This document shows positions 8,402 through 16,158 of a stretch of DNA of 40,801 nt, piece after piece. This DNA is from an uncultured Prochlorococcus sp. (lineage in GTDB: Bacteria > Cyanobacteriota > Cyanobacteriia > PCC-6307 > Cyanobiaceae), in assembly GCA_902525585.1 (NCBI GenBank), contig CABZHQ010000017.1, forward strand, positions 1 to 40,801, given 5' to 3'. Position 1 is the first letter of the stretch. Each line of letters starts with the position of its first letter. Position numbers and translations under genes: made by a program. A model generated the notes under the pieces. It was not told where the DNA came from. It saw nothing but the letters and a program-made list of their open reading frames with translations, and did not search any database.

Positions 8402-10018
8402 TTACTTTGAACTTGATCTTCCTAATCCTTGAAGGATTCCTTTCCCAACTAAACCGATAGCTTTGCCAACGACCTTTGTAAGGAAATTTACGAAAAGATT
8501 ACCGATATATTTTACAGCAACTTCTAACTGAGGTGCTACGGCATCTCTTATCTCAACTAACAATGTAACTTGTTTTTGTAGCCATTCTAGATTCTCTAAT
8601 TCTTTCTCCCTATTTTCATTTTTGAAGTATCGGGTAAATTTTTTATCGATAATATCAATATATTCTCGTTTACTCTCATACAAGTAGATAGGCATATAAA
8701 TATTGTCATGCCAGCGATTAAAGTTATTAATATTATTTCTAAATCTTTCAAAATTTCTTGTCGATTGTAATTCGGGATTTATAAGTACAGTTCTTAATTC
8801 AGGCCAAGAAGAACAAATATTAAAGATTTCTGAAGCTAATAAATTACAGTTCCTTATTGTCCAATTTGAAATAATATTTTCAAGAATCAAAAATGATTCT
8901 GTTTCATAAAGAGGGAGTAATTTTCCATCATATTCAAGAGCTTCATTTTTAATTATTGGCTCAATAAACATTATTGATTCATGTGATTCTCTATCTATCT
9001 CTTCGCAACTTACCTCACTATAGATAAAATCATTTATTGAGATAGATTCGCTTCCTTTTTTTAATCGAAAATAGCTGTCTGTGATATTTGAAATTGTATT
9101 AACTTTAAGTTCTTTTATAAGAGAATTTAAATCATCTTTAAAATCTTTCTCATTATAGTTTTCTTTAATATTTTTTACTAAACTATCTAACTCATCTAAC
9201 ATTTTGCAAATTAGTCGTGAAATAAATTCTTTCTTTATCCCAGAGAGGATTATTGATGAATTATTAAATTCAACCTGCAAGTTAGTTGAGCTATACCTTT
9301 CTTTTAGTCTATCTAATATTAAATTCCATATTTCTGTAGTGTTTTTATCTTTAATGAATACAGTGTTCTTATTTTCAAGATTAATTTTATTTTCAGTGTA
9401 AACTGCCTCTGTATAAAGTTCTAGTGAATTACCCCATAAGAAAATTAGAAAAGATTTTGCTGTAATAAGTTCCCTTAATCTTCCTTTTAAAATGAATTTA
9501 TAAAATTCTGGTGTTGAATCAGAGTTAACATATTTGAATATATAATTGATTTCAGAATCTATTTGTTTAAGACCTGAAGTTAGAATTTTTTGACTAAAAG
9601 TGAGAGGCTTGTTTTTGTTTAATTGAACTCGGGAATTATTTTCAATATCAAATACCCTTCCTCCATTTAAAATGGTATCAATAGATTCAAGAACTTTTTC
9701 TGCACTGGGATTTAAAAGAAATCCTTCGGAATTTAATGATGGAGTGGTATTTGCTTCATAAACAAATTCGCCAGAAAGAATTATAAGGAACTTTGACTCA
9801 TCATATCTTTCTCTCAATTTTAATAATTCTAATCTTATAAGATCTTCTGATTGGAAATTAAGAACATTCCATATAACTAAATCGGGAGTTTTATCACCTG
9901 TTCCATTATTAAAATTAATATCTAAATTTCGGTCTAGTGATGTTAACTTAAGCGATAAAGATTCTGCTATTAAGCTTGGAGCAATAATCAATATCGATTT
10001 TTTTGAAATTAATTCCAA
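8402..10018 (-). CDS. DUF3685 / Ycf55-like protein
   Basis: 538-residue protein of a cyanobacterial and red-plastid family (Ycf55-like) of unknown function. Residues 1-120 look like a degenerate receiver domain: KSILIIAPSLIAESLSLKL, then DLVIWNVLNF at the place of the phosphoacceptor strand, then FLIILSGEFV. The acidic phosphoacceptor pocket is not evident. The long C-terminal part (about 150-520) is helical and charged and ends with a Gly-rich amphipathic segment (VGKAIGLVGKGILQGLG). No signal peptide. It is 14 bases upstream of the thioredoxin-fold gene, so probably co-transcribed, with hisA 79 bases further upstream. Confidence 0.85.
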   Translation of the reverse strand: MELISKKSILIIAPSLIAESLSLKLTSLDRNLDINFNNGTGDKTPDLVIWNVLNFQSEDLIRLELLKLRERYDESKFLIILSGEFVYEANTTPSLNSEGFLLNPSAEKVLESIDTILNGGRVFDIENNSRVQLNKNKPLTFSQKILTSGLKQIDSEINYIFKYVNSDSTPEFYKFILKGRLRELITAKSFLIFLWGNSLELYTEAVYTENKINLENKNTVFIKDKNTTEIWNLILDRLKERYSSTNLQVEFNNSSIILSGIKKEFISRLICKMLDELDSLVKNIKENYNEKDFKDDLNSLIKELKVNTISNITDSYFRLKKGSESISINDFIYSEVSCEEIDRESHESIMFIEPIIKNEALEYDGKLLPLYETESFLILENIISNWTIRNCNLLASEIFNICSSWPELRTVLINPELQSTRNFERFRNNINNFNRWHDNIYMPIYLYESKREYIDIIDKKFTRYFKNENREKELENLEWLQKQVTLLVEIRDAVAPQLEVAVKYIGNLFVNFLTKVVGKAIGLVGKGILQGLGRSSSK

Positions 10019-10097
10019 GATTAGATTTCTTATCTCTTATACAAAATTAACTAACAATTACTGCAAATACCAGCCTTAAATCAATTTTTATACTCTT

Positions 10098-10865
10098 TTA
10101 AGCGTAGTAATTTCTGTTTAGATCAAAGTCATTTAATCTTTCCGATGACAATACATTATTCGCTTCGTTTATTGTGAATTTATTTTCATATAGAGCTTTA
10201 CCTACAATTACTCCAAAGAGTCCAGAATTTTCAAATTTTACTAATGATAATAAATCAGAAATTGAACCAACACCTCCTGAGGCTATTACTGGAATATCTG
10301 TAATTTCAAGTATGCTTTTTATGAACTCTTCATTTGTTCCTTCTAGAGTCCCATCTGTATTTATATCTGTAACAATAAAACTAGCAATTTTAAATGAAGA
10401 AAACTCCTTTACTAGATCAGTGGCAAAAATATTAGATTGCTCAAGCCAACCCCTTGTACTAACTTTTCCATCTTTTGCATCTATCCCAACAATTATCCTT
10501 CCAGGGAATTTATTTGATAAGTCTTTAACTAGTTCCTTATTTTCTATTGCAGAGGTTCCCATGATAACTTTCTCAATACCATAGGAAAATAATTGTTCTA
10601 TCCTTTCTTGAGACCTTATCCCCCCACCTATTTGAATAGGTATATTAACTGTTTTAGCAATCTTTTTTATTGATTTATCGTTTGTTGGGGATCCAGTTTT
10701 TGCAGCATCCAAATCAACTATATGTATATATTTTGCTCCTTCGCTCTCCCAAAATTTAGCTTGCTCATGAGGCTCTTTTGTGAAGTCTTTTCTTTTATTA
10801 AAGTCGCCTTTAAAAAGCCTTACACACTTACCATTCATTAGATCAATTGCTGGTATTAGGTCCAT
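10098..10865 (-). CDS. hisA: ProFAR isomerase (HisA)
   Basis: 1-(5-phosphoribosyl)-5-[(5-phosphoribosylamino)methylideneamino]imidazole-4-carboxamide isomerase of histidine synthesis, a cytosolic TIM barrel. The 255-residue protein begins MDLIPAIDLMNGKCVRLFKG with the catalytic Asp8. IQIGGGIRSQERIE forms the first phosphate site, VGIDAKDGKVSTRGW carries the second catalytic Asp near 130, and IVTDINTDGTLEG and VIASGGVGS complete the barrel. The length is normal. It is divergent from the CSP41-like gene, sharing a region of about 90 bases that must hold both promoters. Confidence 0.97.
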   Translation of the reverse strand: MDLIPAIDLMNGKCVRLFKGDFNKRKDFTKEPHEQAKFWESEGAKYIHIVDLDAAKTGSPTNDKSIKKIAKTVNIPIQIGGGIRSQERIEQLFSYGIEKVIMGTSAIENKELVKDLSNKFPGRIIVGIDAKDGKVSTRGWLEQSNIFATDLVKEFSSFKIASFIVTDINTDGTLEGTNEEFIKSILEITDIPVIASGGVGSISDLLSLVKFENSGLFGVIVGKALYENKFTINEANNVLSSERLNDFDLNRNYYA

Positions 10866-10957
10866 AGAATCATCCTTTTCATTAATTACTTATTAGTAGT
10901 ACTATTCAATATGTAATTCTATTTAAGATTACTACTTCAGTTAAATATTTTTTGAAT

Positions 10958-11878
10958 ATGAAAATTCTTGTAATGGGTGGCACTAGATTTGTCGGTAAGT
11001 CTTTGGTTGGAAAGTTAATAAGTAAAAATTATGATATTGATATTTTCACGAGAGGTAATAAAAGTAATCCTGAAAAAACTAATTTAATTAAAGGTGATAG
11101 AAATAATTCAGAAGATATCCTCAAGCTAAGAAATGAAAAGTATGATGTTGTTTTTGATATTTCTGGACGAGAGTTAGAACAAACCAAACTTCTTATAGAA
11201 AATTTAGATAACTCTTTTCAGAGATATATATATGTAAGCTCTGCAGGTGTTTATAAAGATAATTGTGAACTACCCTTATCCGAAGTTGATCCAATTGATC
11301 CAGAAAGTAGGCATAAAGGAAAGTTTGAGACAGAAAATTGGTTGAAAAACCAAAAAATTCCTTTTACGAGTTTTAGACCTACTTATATTTATGGACCAGG
11401 AAATTATAATAAAATTGAAAATTGGTTTTTTGAAAGGTTATTTACTAAAAAATCTATACCAATTCCTGGTGACGGTTCTTTAATTACTCAGCTAGGCCAT
11501 GTTTCGGATCTAACTGATGTAATGATTAGGTGCATAAATTTTGAAAATTCTAAAAATAATATTTACAATTGTTCAGGTGAAAAAGGAGTAACAATCAAGG
11601 GTTTAATTTATTTCTGTGCGAATGTTCTTGGATTAAACCAAAATGAGATTTCTTTAAGAACATTTGATTATCAAAAATTAGATCCTAAGTCTCGAAAGGG
11701 TTTCCCAATTAGATTAAATCATTATCAGACTGATATCTCTAAGATAAAACGTGATTTAGAGTGGGCGCCAACTTTTGATTTACTTAATGGTCTAAAGGAT
11801 AGTTTTGTGAATGATTTTAATAATAAAAGGAGTGAGGAGTTTGATGAAAATTCAGATAATATTCTTTTTAATTCTTAA
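10958..11878 (+). CDS. CSP41-like NAD-dependent epimerase/dehydratase
   Basis: 306-residue extended SDR. It starts MKILVMGGTRFVGKSLVGKL, a Rossmann nucleotide-binding Gly motif. YVSSAGVYKD near residues 88-97, SFRPTYIYGPGNY near 134-146 and an ENWFFERLF helix resemble the CSP41/isoflavone-reductase-like epimerase group. In chloroplasts CSP41 binds and cleaves RNA and associates with ribosomes and transcription; in cyanobacteria the role is less clear. I chose the ATG at 10958 rather than the in-frame TTG two codons upstream. It is divergent from hisA, and its 3' end overlaps the convergent pgsA end by 27 bases. Confidence 0.88.
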   Translation: MKILVMGGTRFVGKSLVGKLISKNYDIDIFTRGNKSNPEKTNLIKGDRNNSEDILKLRNEKYDVVFDISGRELEQTKLLIENLDNSFQRYIYVSSAGVYKDNCELPLSEVDPIDPESRHKGKFETENWLKNQKIPFTSFRPTYIYGPGNYNKIENWFFERLFTKKSIPIPGDGSLITQLGHVSDLTDVMIRCINFENSKNNIYNCSGEKGVTIKGLIYFCANVLGLNQNEISLRTFDYQKLDPKSRKGFPIRLNHYQTDISKIKRDLEWAPTFDLLNGLKDSFVNDFNNKRSEEFDENSDNILFNS

Positions 11879-12391
11879 ATAGCCTAATAAAGTCACAAAA
11901 GTCAGGATGAATCCTAACCAATAAAAAATTAAAGCCAAATTATTTAATAAGCTAATTTTGAATGGTGTAAAGAAGGTAATTACTGAAATAAAAAAGAAAA
12001 ATGTTTTATATTTTCCTAACATTGATGCGGGTAAACCGTCTTTTGTAGAGTTCCTTAGGCTAGAGATGATTAATTCTCTAAATAAAATTAATGAAATAGA
12101 CCAGAAGGGTATAAAATTATTTTTACAAAGGAAGGTCAAAGGAATTAAATAGAATATTTTATCGCTTAATGGATCAAGGATAGCTCCTAATCTGGTTTTA
12201 AGATTGAATTTCCTTGCAATTAACCCGTCAAAATAATCAGTTAAACCTCCAACAATAATTAATATAAAGACATAAAAAGGTCTGTTAATTTCCAAAAAAA
12301 GTATTAATGGAAATACAAGGAAAAGGCGAGATATCGATAATAAATTGGGAATATTCAATCCCAAATTTTTAAGATTTTTTCTTAGTAACAA
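11852..12391 (-). CDS. pgsA: CDP-diacylglycerol-glycerol-3-phosphate phosphatidyltransferase
   Basis: Integral membrane enzyme that makes phosphatidylglycerophosphate, precursor of phosphatidylglycerol, an essential thylakoid lipid. The 179-residue protein has several hydrophobic spans and the CDP-alcohol phosphatidyltransferase signature, seen as DYFDGLIARKFN then GAILDPLSDK near residues 52-75. The N-terminal NIPNLLSISRLFLVFPLILF is also typical. PgsA is favoured over CdsA-linked or cardiolipin enzymes by size and signature. The last codons overlap the end of the CSP41-like gene on the opposite strand by 27 bases. Confidence 0.93.
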   Translation of the reverse strand: MLLRKNLKNLGLNIPNLLSISRLFLVFPLILFLEINRPFYVFILIIVGGLTDYFDGLIARKFNLKTRLGAILDPLSDKIFYLIPLTFLCKNNFIPFWSISLILFRELIISSLRNSTKDGLPASMLGKYKTFFFFISVITFFTPFKISLLNNLALIFYWLGFILTFVTLLGYLRIKKNII

Positions 12392-12433
12392 ATTAGTTTT
12401 TGTATATAAAAAATATATTACACTCTCAACAAG

Positions 12434-12459
12434 CTTAAATTTTTAGTAAAAATTTTAAG
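12434..12459. repeat. AT-rich inverted repeat in the pgsA / PPC-Grx gap
   Basis: Arms CTTAAATTTTTA and TAAAAATTTTAAG pair with a one-base bulge around a short G-containing loop. It lies in the divergent gap between pgsA (minus) and the PPC-glutaredoxin gene (plus). It lacks a GC-rich stem, so I do not call it a terminator. It may be only a consequence of base composition or part of a promoter. Confidence 0.3.
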
Positions 12460-12531
12460 TGGGTTTTGATGCTAGATTATAAAATTTAATTTAAATCTGA
12501 ATCCTAAAGATTATAAACTCAACTTCTCTTT

Positions 12532-12576
12532 ATGAATGATGATGTTTTATATTACAAAATTATTCCTTATATCTAA
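12532..12576 (+). CDS. Possible 14-codon leader ORF coupled to the next gene
   Basis: An ATG at 12532 opens a 14-residue frame (MNDDVLYYKIIPYI) whose TAA at 12574-12576 shares its last base with the ATG of the PPC-glutaredoxin gene (TAATG). Such a junction is typical of translational coupling. There is no clear Shine-Dalgarno sequence before it, and it may be chance in AT-rich DNA. Confidence 0.3.
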   Translation: MNDDVLYYKIIPYI

Positions 12577-13187
12577 TGCAGCCCCATAGCCTAAAGCTAT
12601 CTCCAGAATCTGATTTGATAAATTCAATTAAAGAATATTCTTTATCGAATAATTTATACGGGTATGTTTCTGGAGTGGTTGGTAATCTTAGAACAGTTTG
12701 TATTCAATGCCCAGGTAATCAAGAGATAAATAAATTTGAAGGAAATCTAGAGATAGTTTCTTTAAACGGACATTTTAATAAAGGAGATGTTCATTTACAT
12801 TTGAGTTTTGCAGATGAGGGATGTAATGTGTTTGGCGGGCATCTTGAGGAGGGATGTATTGTAAAAAAAGGTACTGATATATTATTACTTTCTTTTGAAC
12901 AGAAAATTATTAATATCTCAAATCATGATTTAATTACTAATGAATCACGTGTAAAAGCATATATCTTGAAGGATTGTCCTTGGTCTAAAAGAGCAATTAG
13001 GTTGCTTAATTCTTTATCTATCCATCATGAAGTTACGCTAATAGACAATGATGAGAGCTTTCAAAAAATTATGGCTCAAAGTAGCCATAATACTTTCCCT
13101 CAAATATTTTTGGATAATAAATTTTTTGGAGGATATGATGAACTTTCAGAACAAGCAAAATTGGATAGCTTAATTTCATTTAAGTAA
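12576..13187 (+). CDS. PPC (DUF296) domain fused to monothiol-type glutaredoxin
   Basis: 203-residue cytosolic protein with two recognisable modules. Residues 1-115 form a PPC/DUF296 domain with the metal-site-like segment VHLHLSFADEG and GGHL (His73, His75, His89); bacterial DUF296 proteins form trimers and in plants the domain goes with AT-hook DNA-binding proteins. Residues 125-203 form a glutaredoxin: KAYILKDCPWSKRAIRLL with the active site CPWS (134-137), then TFPQIFLDNKFFGGYDEL, the cis-Pro and glutathione-binding region. The second active-site cysteine is Ser, so a monothiol mechanism or Fe-S/glutathione handling is more likely than disulfide reduction. Substrate unknown. Confidence 0.85.
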   Translation: MQPHSLKLSPESDLINSIKEYSLSNNLYGYVSGVVGNLRTVCIQCPGNQEINKFEGNLEIVSLNGHFNKGDVHLHLSFADEGCNVFGGHLEEGCIVKKGTDILLLSFEQKIINISNHDLITNESRVKAYILKDCPWSKRAIRLLNSLSIHHEVTLIDNDESFQKIMAQSSHNTFPQIFLDNKFFGGYDELSEQAKLDSLISFK

Positions 13188-13196
13188 TCTAATTTT

Positions 13197-13385
13197 TTAA
13201 CTATCACGATTAGTAAGCTTTTCAGCAACTAATTCGTCCTCTAACTGCTTTATTAATCTTGATACAAGACTTTGAAATTCTGGTTGACAGCCTTTAAATG
13301 CAGCTTTATGTCTTATTGGCTCATTTCTAGTTCTTAAATCAGTAAGCATTAATTGTAATGCGTCAATTTTGGGATTTATTTTCAT
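13197..13385 (-). CDS. Small conserved hypothetical protein
   Basis: 62-residue soluble protein, mostly helical and charged (LQLMLTDLRTRNEPIRHKAA, then LVSRLIKQLEDELVAEKL). No signal peptide, membrane span or metal motif except one Cys near residue 31. I do not recognise the family. It lies between the convergent end of the PPC-glutaredoxin gene (9 bases away) and the SDR gene, which starts upstream of it on the opposite side of a 26-base gap and reads in the opposite order of transcription, so SDR then... both are on the minus strand and this gene is upstream of nothing but its own terminator. Confidence 0.6.
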   Translation of the reverse strand: MKINPKIDALQLMLTDLRTRNEPIRHKAAFKGCQPEFQSLVSRLIKQLEDELVAEKLTNRDS

Positions 13386-13411
13386 AGTTTTAATATATAT
13401 ATTTACATCTT

Positions 13412-14071
13412 TTAAATCATTTGCATAGCTTTTTTAAAAGATATCTTTTTATTATCATTCGAACTTGTAACTTCTATTAATTTATTTATGGACTCTTTGT
13501 TTTTTAAAGAATCTATACAACATTGCGCAACTAATCTTCTTGGGATTGATCCATTAATTTGAGTATCTTCTTTTGAATAATTTATATTTTCTGATTTAAT
13601 ATCTTCATTTTCCTTTAATCCTCCAGGTCTAATAATAGTCCATTCAAAATTTGAATTGCGTAGAAAGTTTTCACCTAATTTCTTCCAAATAAGAATTAAA
13701 CCAAATAAGTTTAATGGGTGAAATAATTTACCAGTACAAAGGGAACTAACTAAAATAACTCTTTTAATACCAACTCTTTTGCAACTCTCTAATTGCCTGT
13801 ATACACCTAATGCATCAACTTTTGCAGGACCAGTTAAATCTAATGATGCTCTCGCTCCAGTAGCAATTATCAAAGCATCAATTTCTTTTAAAGCTTCATC
13901 AAGTTCACCTTTTTTGTCTAATGAAACCCTAATTGTTTCTAAACGCTCTAGTCCTGCTGAGACTTTTGAATTCTTTCTGATGATTTGCCTTACTTTATAT
14001 CCTTTCTTAACTGCTTCTTCGGAAATTCTATAACCTGTTTTCCCCGATGCACCAGTAATTGCTATTTTCAT
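13412..14071 (-). CDS. NAD(P)-binding atypical SDR (Ycf39/HCF173-like group)
   Basis: 219-residue Rossmann-fold protein. The N-terminal MKIAITGASGKTGYRISEEA carries the GxxGxxG nucleotide motif; VRQIIRKNSK suggests an NADP-type basic patch. IDALIIATGARASLDLTGP and VKRVILVSSLCTG follow, and WTIIRPGGLKE is typical of the NmrA-like/atypical SDR group. No catalytic YxxxK is obvious, which is common in this subgroup, where members act as photosystem assembly or redox-sensing factors. It lies 34 bases downstream of nth on the same strand. The precise role is not known. Confidence 0.85.
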   Translation of the reverse strand: MKIAITGASGKTGYRISEEAVKKGYKVRQIIRKNSKVSAGLERLETIRVSLDKKGELDEALKEIDALIIATGARASLDLTGPAKVDALGVYRQLESCKRVGIKRVILVSSLCTGKLFHPLNLFGLILIWKKLGENFLRNSNFEWTIIRPGGLKENEDIKSENINYSKEDTQINGSIPRRLVAQCCIDSLKNKESINKLIEVTSSNDNKKISFKKAMQMI

Positions 14072-14105
14072 GATTAAAAACTAATTTAAATATTATATAA
14101 ATTTC

Positions 14106-14759
14106 TTAAGGCTTTTTACATATAAATTTCTTTTTTCTTTTGGGATAAAGAGTGCGACATAAATAACATTTTGTACCATCACAGCCTCTTGCTGTACAGT
14201 ATTCTCTGCCATAAAAGATTATTTGCAAATGTAAGGTATTCCAATCATTAACAGGAAATATTTTTTTTAAGTCTTTTTCTGTTTGAACTACGCTATCTCC
14301 ATTTGATAAACCCCATCTTTGTGACAACCTGTGTATGTGAGTATCGACTGGGAAAGAGGGGATTTTAAATACTTGTGACATTACAACTGACGCTGTTTTA
14401 TGACCAACTCCAGGAAGAGATTCAAGCTCCTCAAAAGTATTAGGGACTATACTTTTATGCTTCTCAATCAAGAGTTTAGATAGGTTATATATGTTCTTTG
14501 ATTTTTGATTAGATAAACCTAAAAATTTTATGTATTCATAAATGCCTTTAATACCAAGCGTTACCATCTTTTCTGGATTATCTGCAACCTTAAATAAGCT
14601 TTTTGTTAATTCATTAACTTTTTTATCTGTTGATTGAGCACTTAGAACTACTGCTACGAGGAGTGTATATGCATTTGTATGATCAAGAGGGATTGGAGGC
14701 GATGGATATAGCTTTTTAAGTTCCTTGGTTATTATTTCTGCTCTTTCTGATTTTCTCAT
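14106..14759 (-). CDS. nth: Endonuclease III
   Basis: DNA glycosylase/AP lyase for oxidised pyrimidines in base excision repair. The 217-residue protein has the helix-hairpin-helix LPGVGHKTASVV with catalytic Lys121, and FPVDTHIHRLSQRWGL with catalytic Asp139. Near the C-terminus cysteines lie at 188, 193, 198 and 201, with another at 214. The usual E. coli spacing for the [4Fe-4S] cluster is C-x6-C-x2-C-x5-C. Here the spacing is C-x4-C-x4-C-x2-C, so the ligand set may differ. Otherwise length and motifs are normal. Confidence 0.94.
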   Translation of the reverse strand: MRKSERAEIITKELKKLYPSPPIPLDHTNAYTLLVAVVLSAQSTDKKVNELTKSLFKVADNPEKMVTLGIKGIYEYIKFLGLSNQKSKNIYNLSKLLIEKHKSIVPNTFEELESLPGVGHKTASVVMSQVFKIPSFPVDTHIHRLSQRWGLSNGDSVVQTEKDLKKIFPVNDWNTLHLQIIFYGREYCTARGCDGTKCYLCRTLYPKRKKKFICKKP

Positions 14760-14780
14760 TGAATTTAATAAATTTAATGG

Positions 14781-14796
14781 TGTATAAAATTATACA
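14781..14796. promoter_or_regulatory. Perfect palindrome between nth and FutC-like gene
   Basis: TGTATAA and TTATACA form perfect 7-base arms around AA. It lies 22 bases upstream of the nth start and about 60 upstream of the divergent ABC ATPase gene. This could be an operator for either gene. In DNA this AT-rich, chance is possible. Confidence 0.35.
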
Positions 14797-14855
14797 AGAG
14801 ATATTTTAGGTGAATATTTTCTGCTAGTTTAAAATATTTAAATAAGAAGAATTTA

Positions 14856-15914
14856 GTGAATAAAGGTGCGTTAATAATTGATGATTTACATCATAAATAT
14901 GATAAGCGAGGAAATTCTAATTGGATATTAAATGAAATTAACCTAAAAATTGAAAGTGGAGAATTATTAGGTTTACTTGGTCCTTCTGGATGCGGAAAGA
15001 CTACACTTTTGCGATTGATCGCGGGGTTCGAATATCCTTCCAAAGGAAGGATTTCTTTAAATGATAAGGAAATCTCAAGAAGTAATAGAATACTAAGCCC
15101 CGAGAAAAGAAATATCGGTATGGTTTTTCAAGATTATGCACTTTTCCCTCACTTAACAGTTTTGGAAAATGTAATGTTTGGATTAAAAAACAAAAAAGAT
15201 AGATCTAGGGTTGATTATTTATTAAATGTTGTAGGTCTTAATAGTTTTGTTGGAAGATACCCACACGAATTGTCTGGAGGTCAAAAACAAAGACTCGCAA
15301 TTGCAAGGGCTCTTGCTCCAGGCACAAATTTTATTTTATTAGACGAACCCTTCTGTAGTCTTGATATGCACGTCAAACTTAAATTGAGAAGCGAACTTCC
15401 AAATATTCTTAGAGGGTGTAATGCAAGTGGACTGATGGTTACCCATGATCCTGAAGAGGCAATGTCAATTTGTAATAAAGTTGCAGTTATGAATAAAGGT
15501 GAAATACATCAAATTGATACACCAATTAATTTACTAAATAATCCCAAAACTATATTCGTTAGTAGTTTTATTTTGGGAAATAATATTCTTAATCTCCAAA
15601 AAAATGGTAATACATATATTTCTTGTTTAGGTGAAATAAATAGTTCAGACTTGTTAAATAATTCAAATATTAAAAGTATGTCAATATCGCCTAAATTTAT
15701 TTCTATAAAAAGATCTGAATCTGGAAATGCCATTGTCATGTCAAAAGAATTTCTTGGCGATTTTCTTATATATAAAGTATCTATTAATGAGGAGATATTA
15801 AGGGTAAGAACTAATATTAATAATCAACTAAATAATGGTGATAAATGTTCTCTTTCTATTAATAAAAATGGTTATTATTTTTTATATCCTGGGGCACAAA
15901 AGATAAATATTTAA
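14856..15914 (+). CDS. ABC transporter ATPase, FutC/AfuC-like (probable iron uptake)
   Basis: 352-residue cytosolic ATPase of the CUT2/POT/iron importer type. Walker A is GPSGCGKTT near residues 42-50, the Q-loop MVFQDYALFPHLTV, the signature LSGGQKQRLAIARAL, Walker B FILLDEPFCSLD, and the H-loop VTHDPEEAMSI. The C-terminal part (about 235-350) is a regulatory TOBE-like domain. The start is GTG with AAGAAG upstream. The ferric iron group is favoured by resemblance and by the neighbouring ferritin, but no permease or binding protein lies in the window, so polyamine or thiamine import cannot be excluded. Confidence 0.85.
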   Translation: MNKGALIIDDLHHKYDKRGNSNWILNEINLKIESGELLGLLGPSGCGKTTLLRLIAGFEYPSKGRISLNDKEISRSNRILSPEKRNIGMVFQDYALFPHLTVLENVMFGLKNKKDRSRVDYLLNVVGLNSFVGRYPHELSGGQKQRLAIARALAPGTNFILLDEPFCSLDMHVKLKLRSELPNILRGCNASGLMVTHDPEEAMSICNKVAVMNKGEIHQIDTPINLLNNPKTIFVSSFILGNNILNLQKNGNTYISCLGEINSSDLLNNSNIKSMSISPKFISIKRSESGNAIVMSKEFLGDFLIYKVSINEEILRVRTNINNQLNNGDKCSLSINKNGYYFLYPGAQKINI

Positions 15915-15921
15915 GTTTTTT

Positions 15922-16044
15922 TTATAAGCAATTACACTTCCCTCCCTTCCATTTTGAGCATTTTTTCTTTTTACATTTCTTTTTTTTACTAAAGTATATT
16001 TTATTAGTTAATAGCAGTTCAGGAAAACCGTATTCGAGAATCAT
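15922..16044 (-). CDS. Possible Cys/Lys-rich miniprotein divergent from ferritin
   Basis: A 40-codon minus-strand frame opens with ATG at 16042-16044. The first half is ordinary (MILEYGFPELLLTNK). The tail is striking: runs of lysine with cysteines at about 24, 29, 37 and 39, ending KGGKCNCL. A Cys/Lys tail could bind metal or nucleic acid. The stop lies 7 bases beyond the end of the FutC-like gene, convergent with it. A Fur-like box lies just upstream of the ATG. No Shine-Dalgarno is clear, and part of the lysine run reflects poly-T on the plus strand, so this is a candidate only. Confidence 0.4.
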   Translation of the reverse strand: MILEYGFPELLLTNKIYFSKKKKCKKKKCSKWKGGKCNCL

Positions 16045-16054
16045 TTATGATATT

Positions 16055-16073
16055 GCTATTGATATTCATTATC
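16055..16073. promoter_or_regulatory. Fur-like box upstream of ferritin
   Basis: GCTATTGATATTCATTATC matches the 19-base Fur consensus GATAATGATAATCATTATC at 16 positions. A second, partial half-site (GAGAATCATT) lies at about 16036-16045. The box is about 85 bases before the ferritin start and 10 bases before the candidate Cys/Lys-rich ORF on the other strand. It suggests iron control of one or both. Confidence 0.55.
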
Positions 16074-16158
16074 ATATTGCCTTATTTAAATTAAAGAATT
16101 AATTAATTACTAATTTATACAAAATGTTGTATTATTTTTATAGTAAACCTTTGGAATC

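Noticed and set aside
10174..10584. 136-codon plus-strand ORF inside hisA
   Set aside because: Antisense shadow of a well-supported TIM-barrel gene; Ser/Pro/Ile-rich composition with no motif.
10952..10957. TTG start two codons before the CSP41-like ATG
   Set aside because: The ATG at 10958 starts directly with the Rossmann strand; the extra Met-Asn adds nothing.
12434..12459. Terminator for pgsA or the next gene
   Set aside because: It lies upstream of both divergent genes and has no GC core, so it cannot end either transcript.
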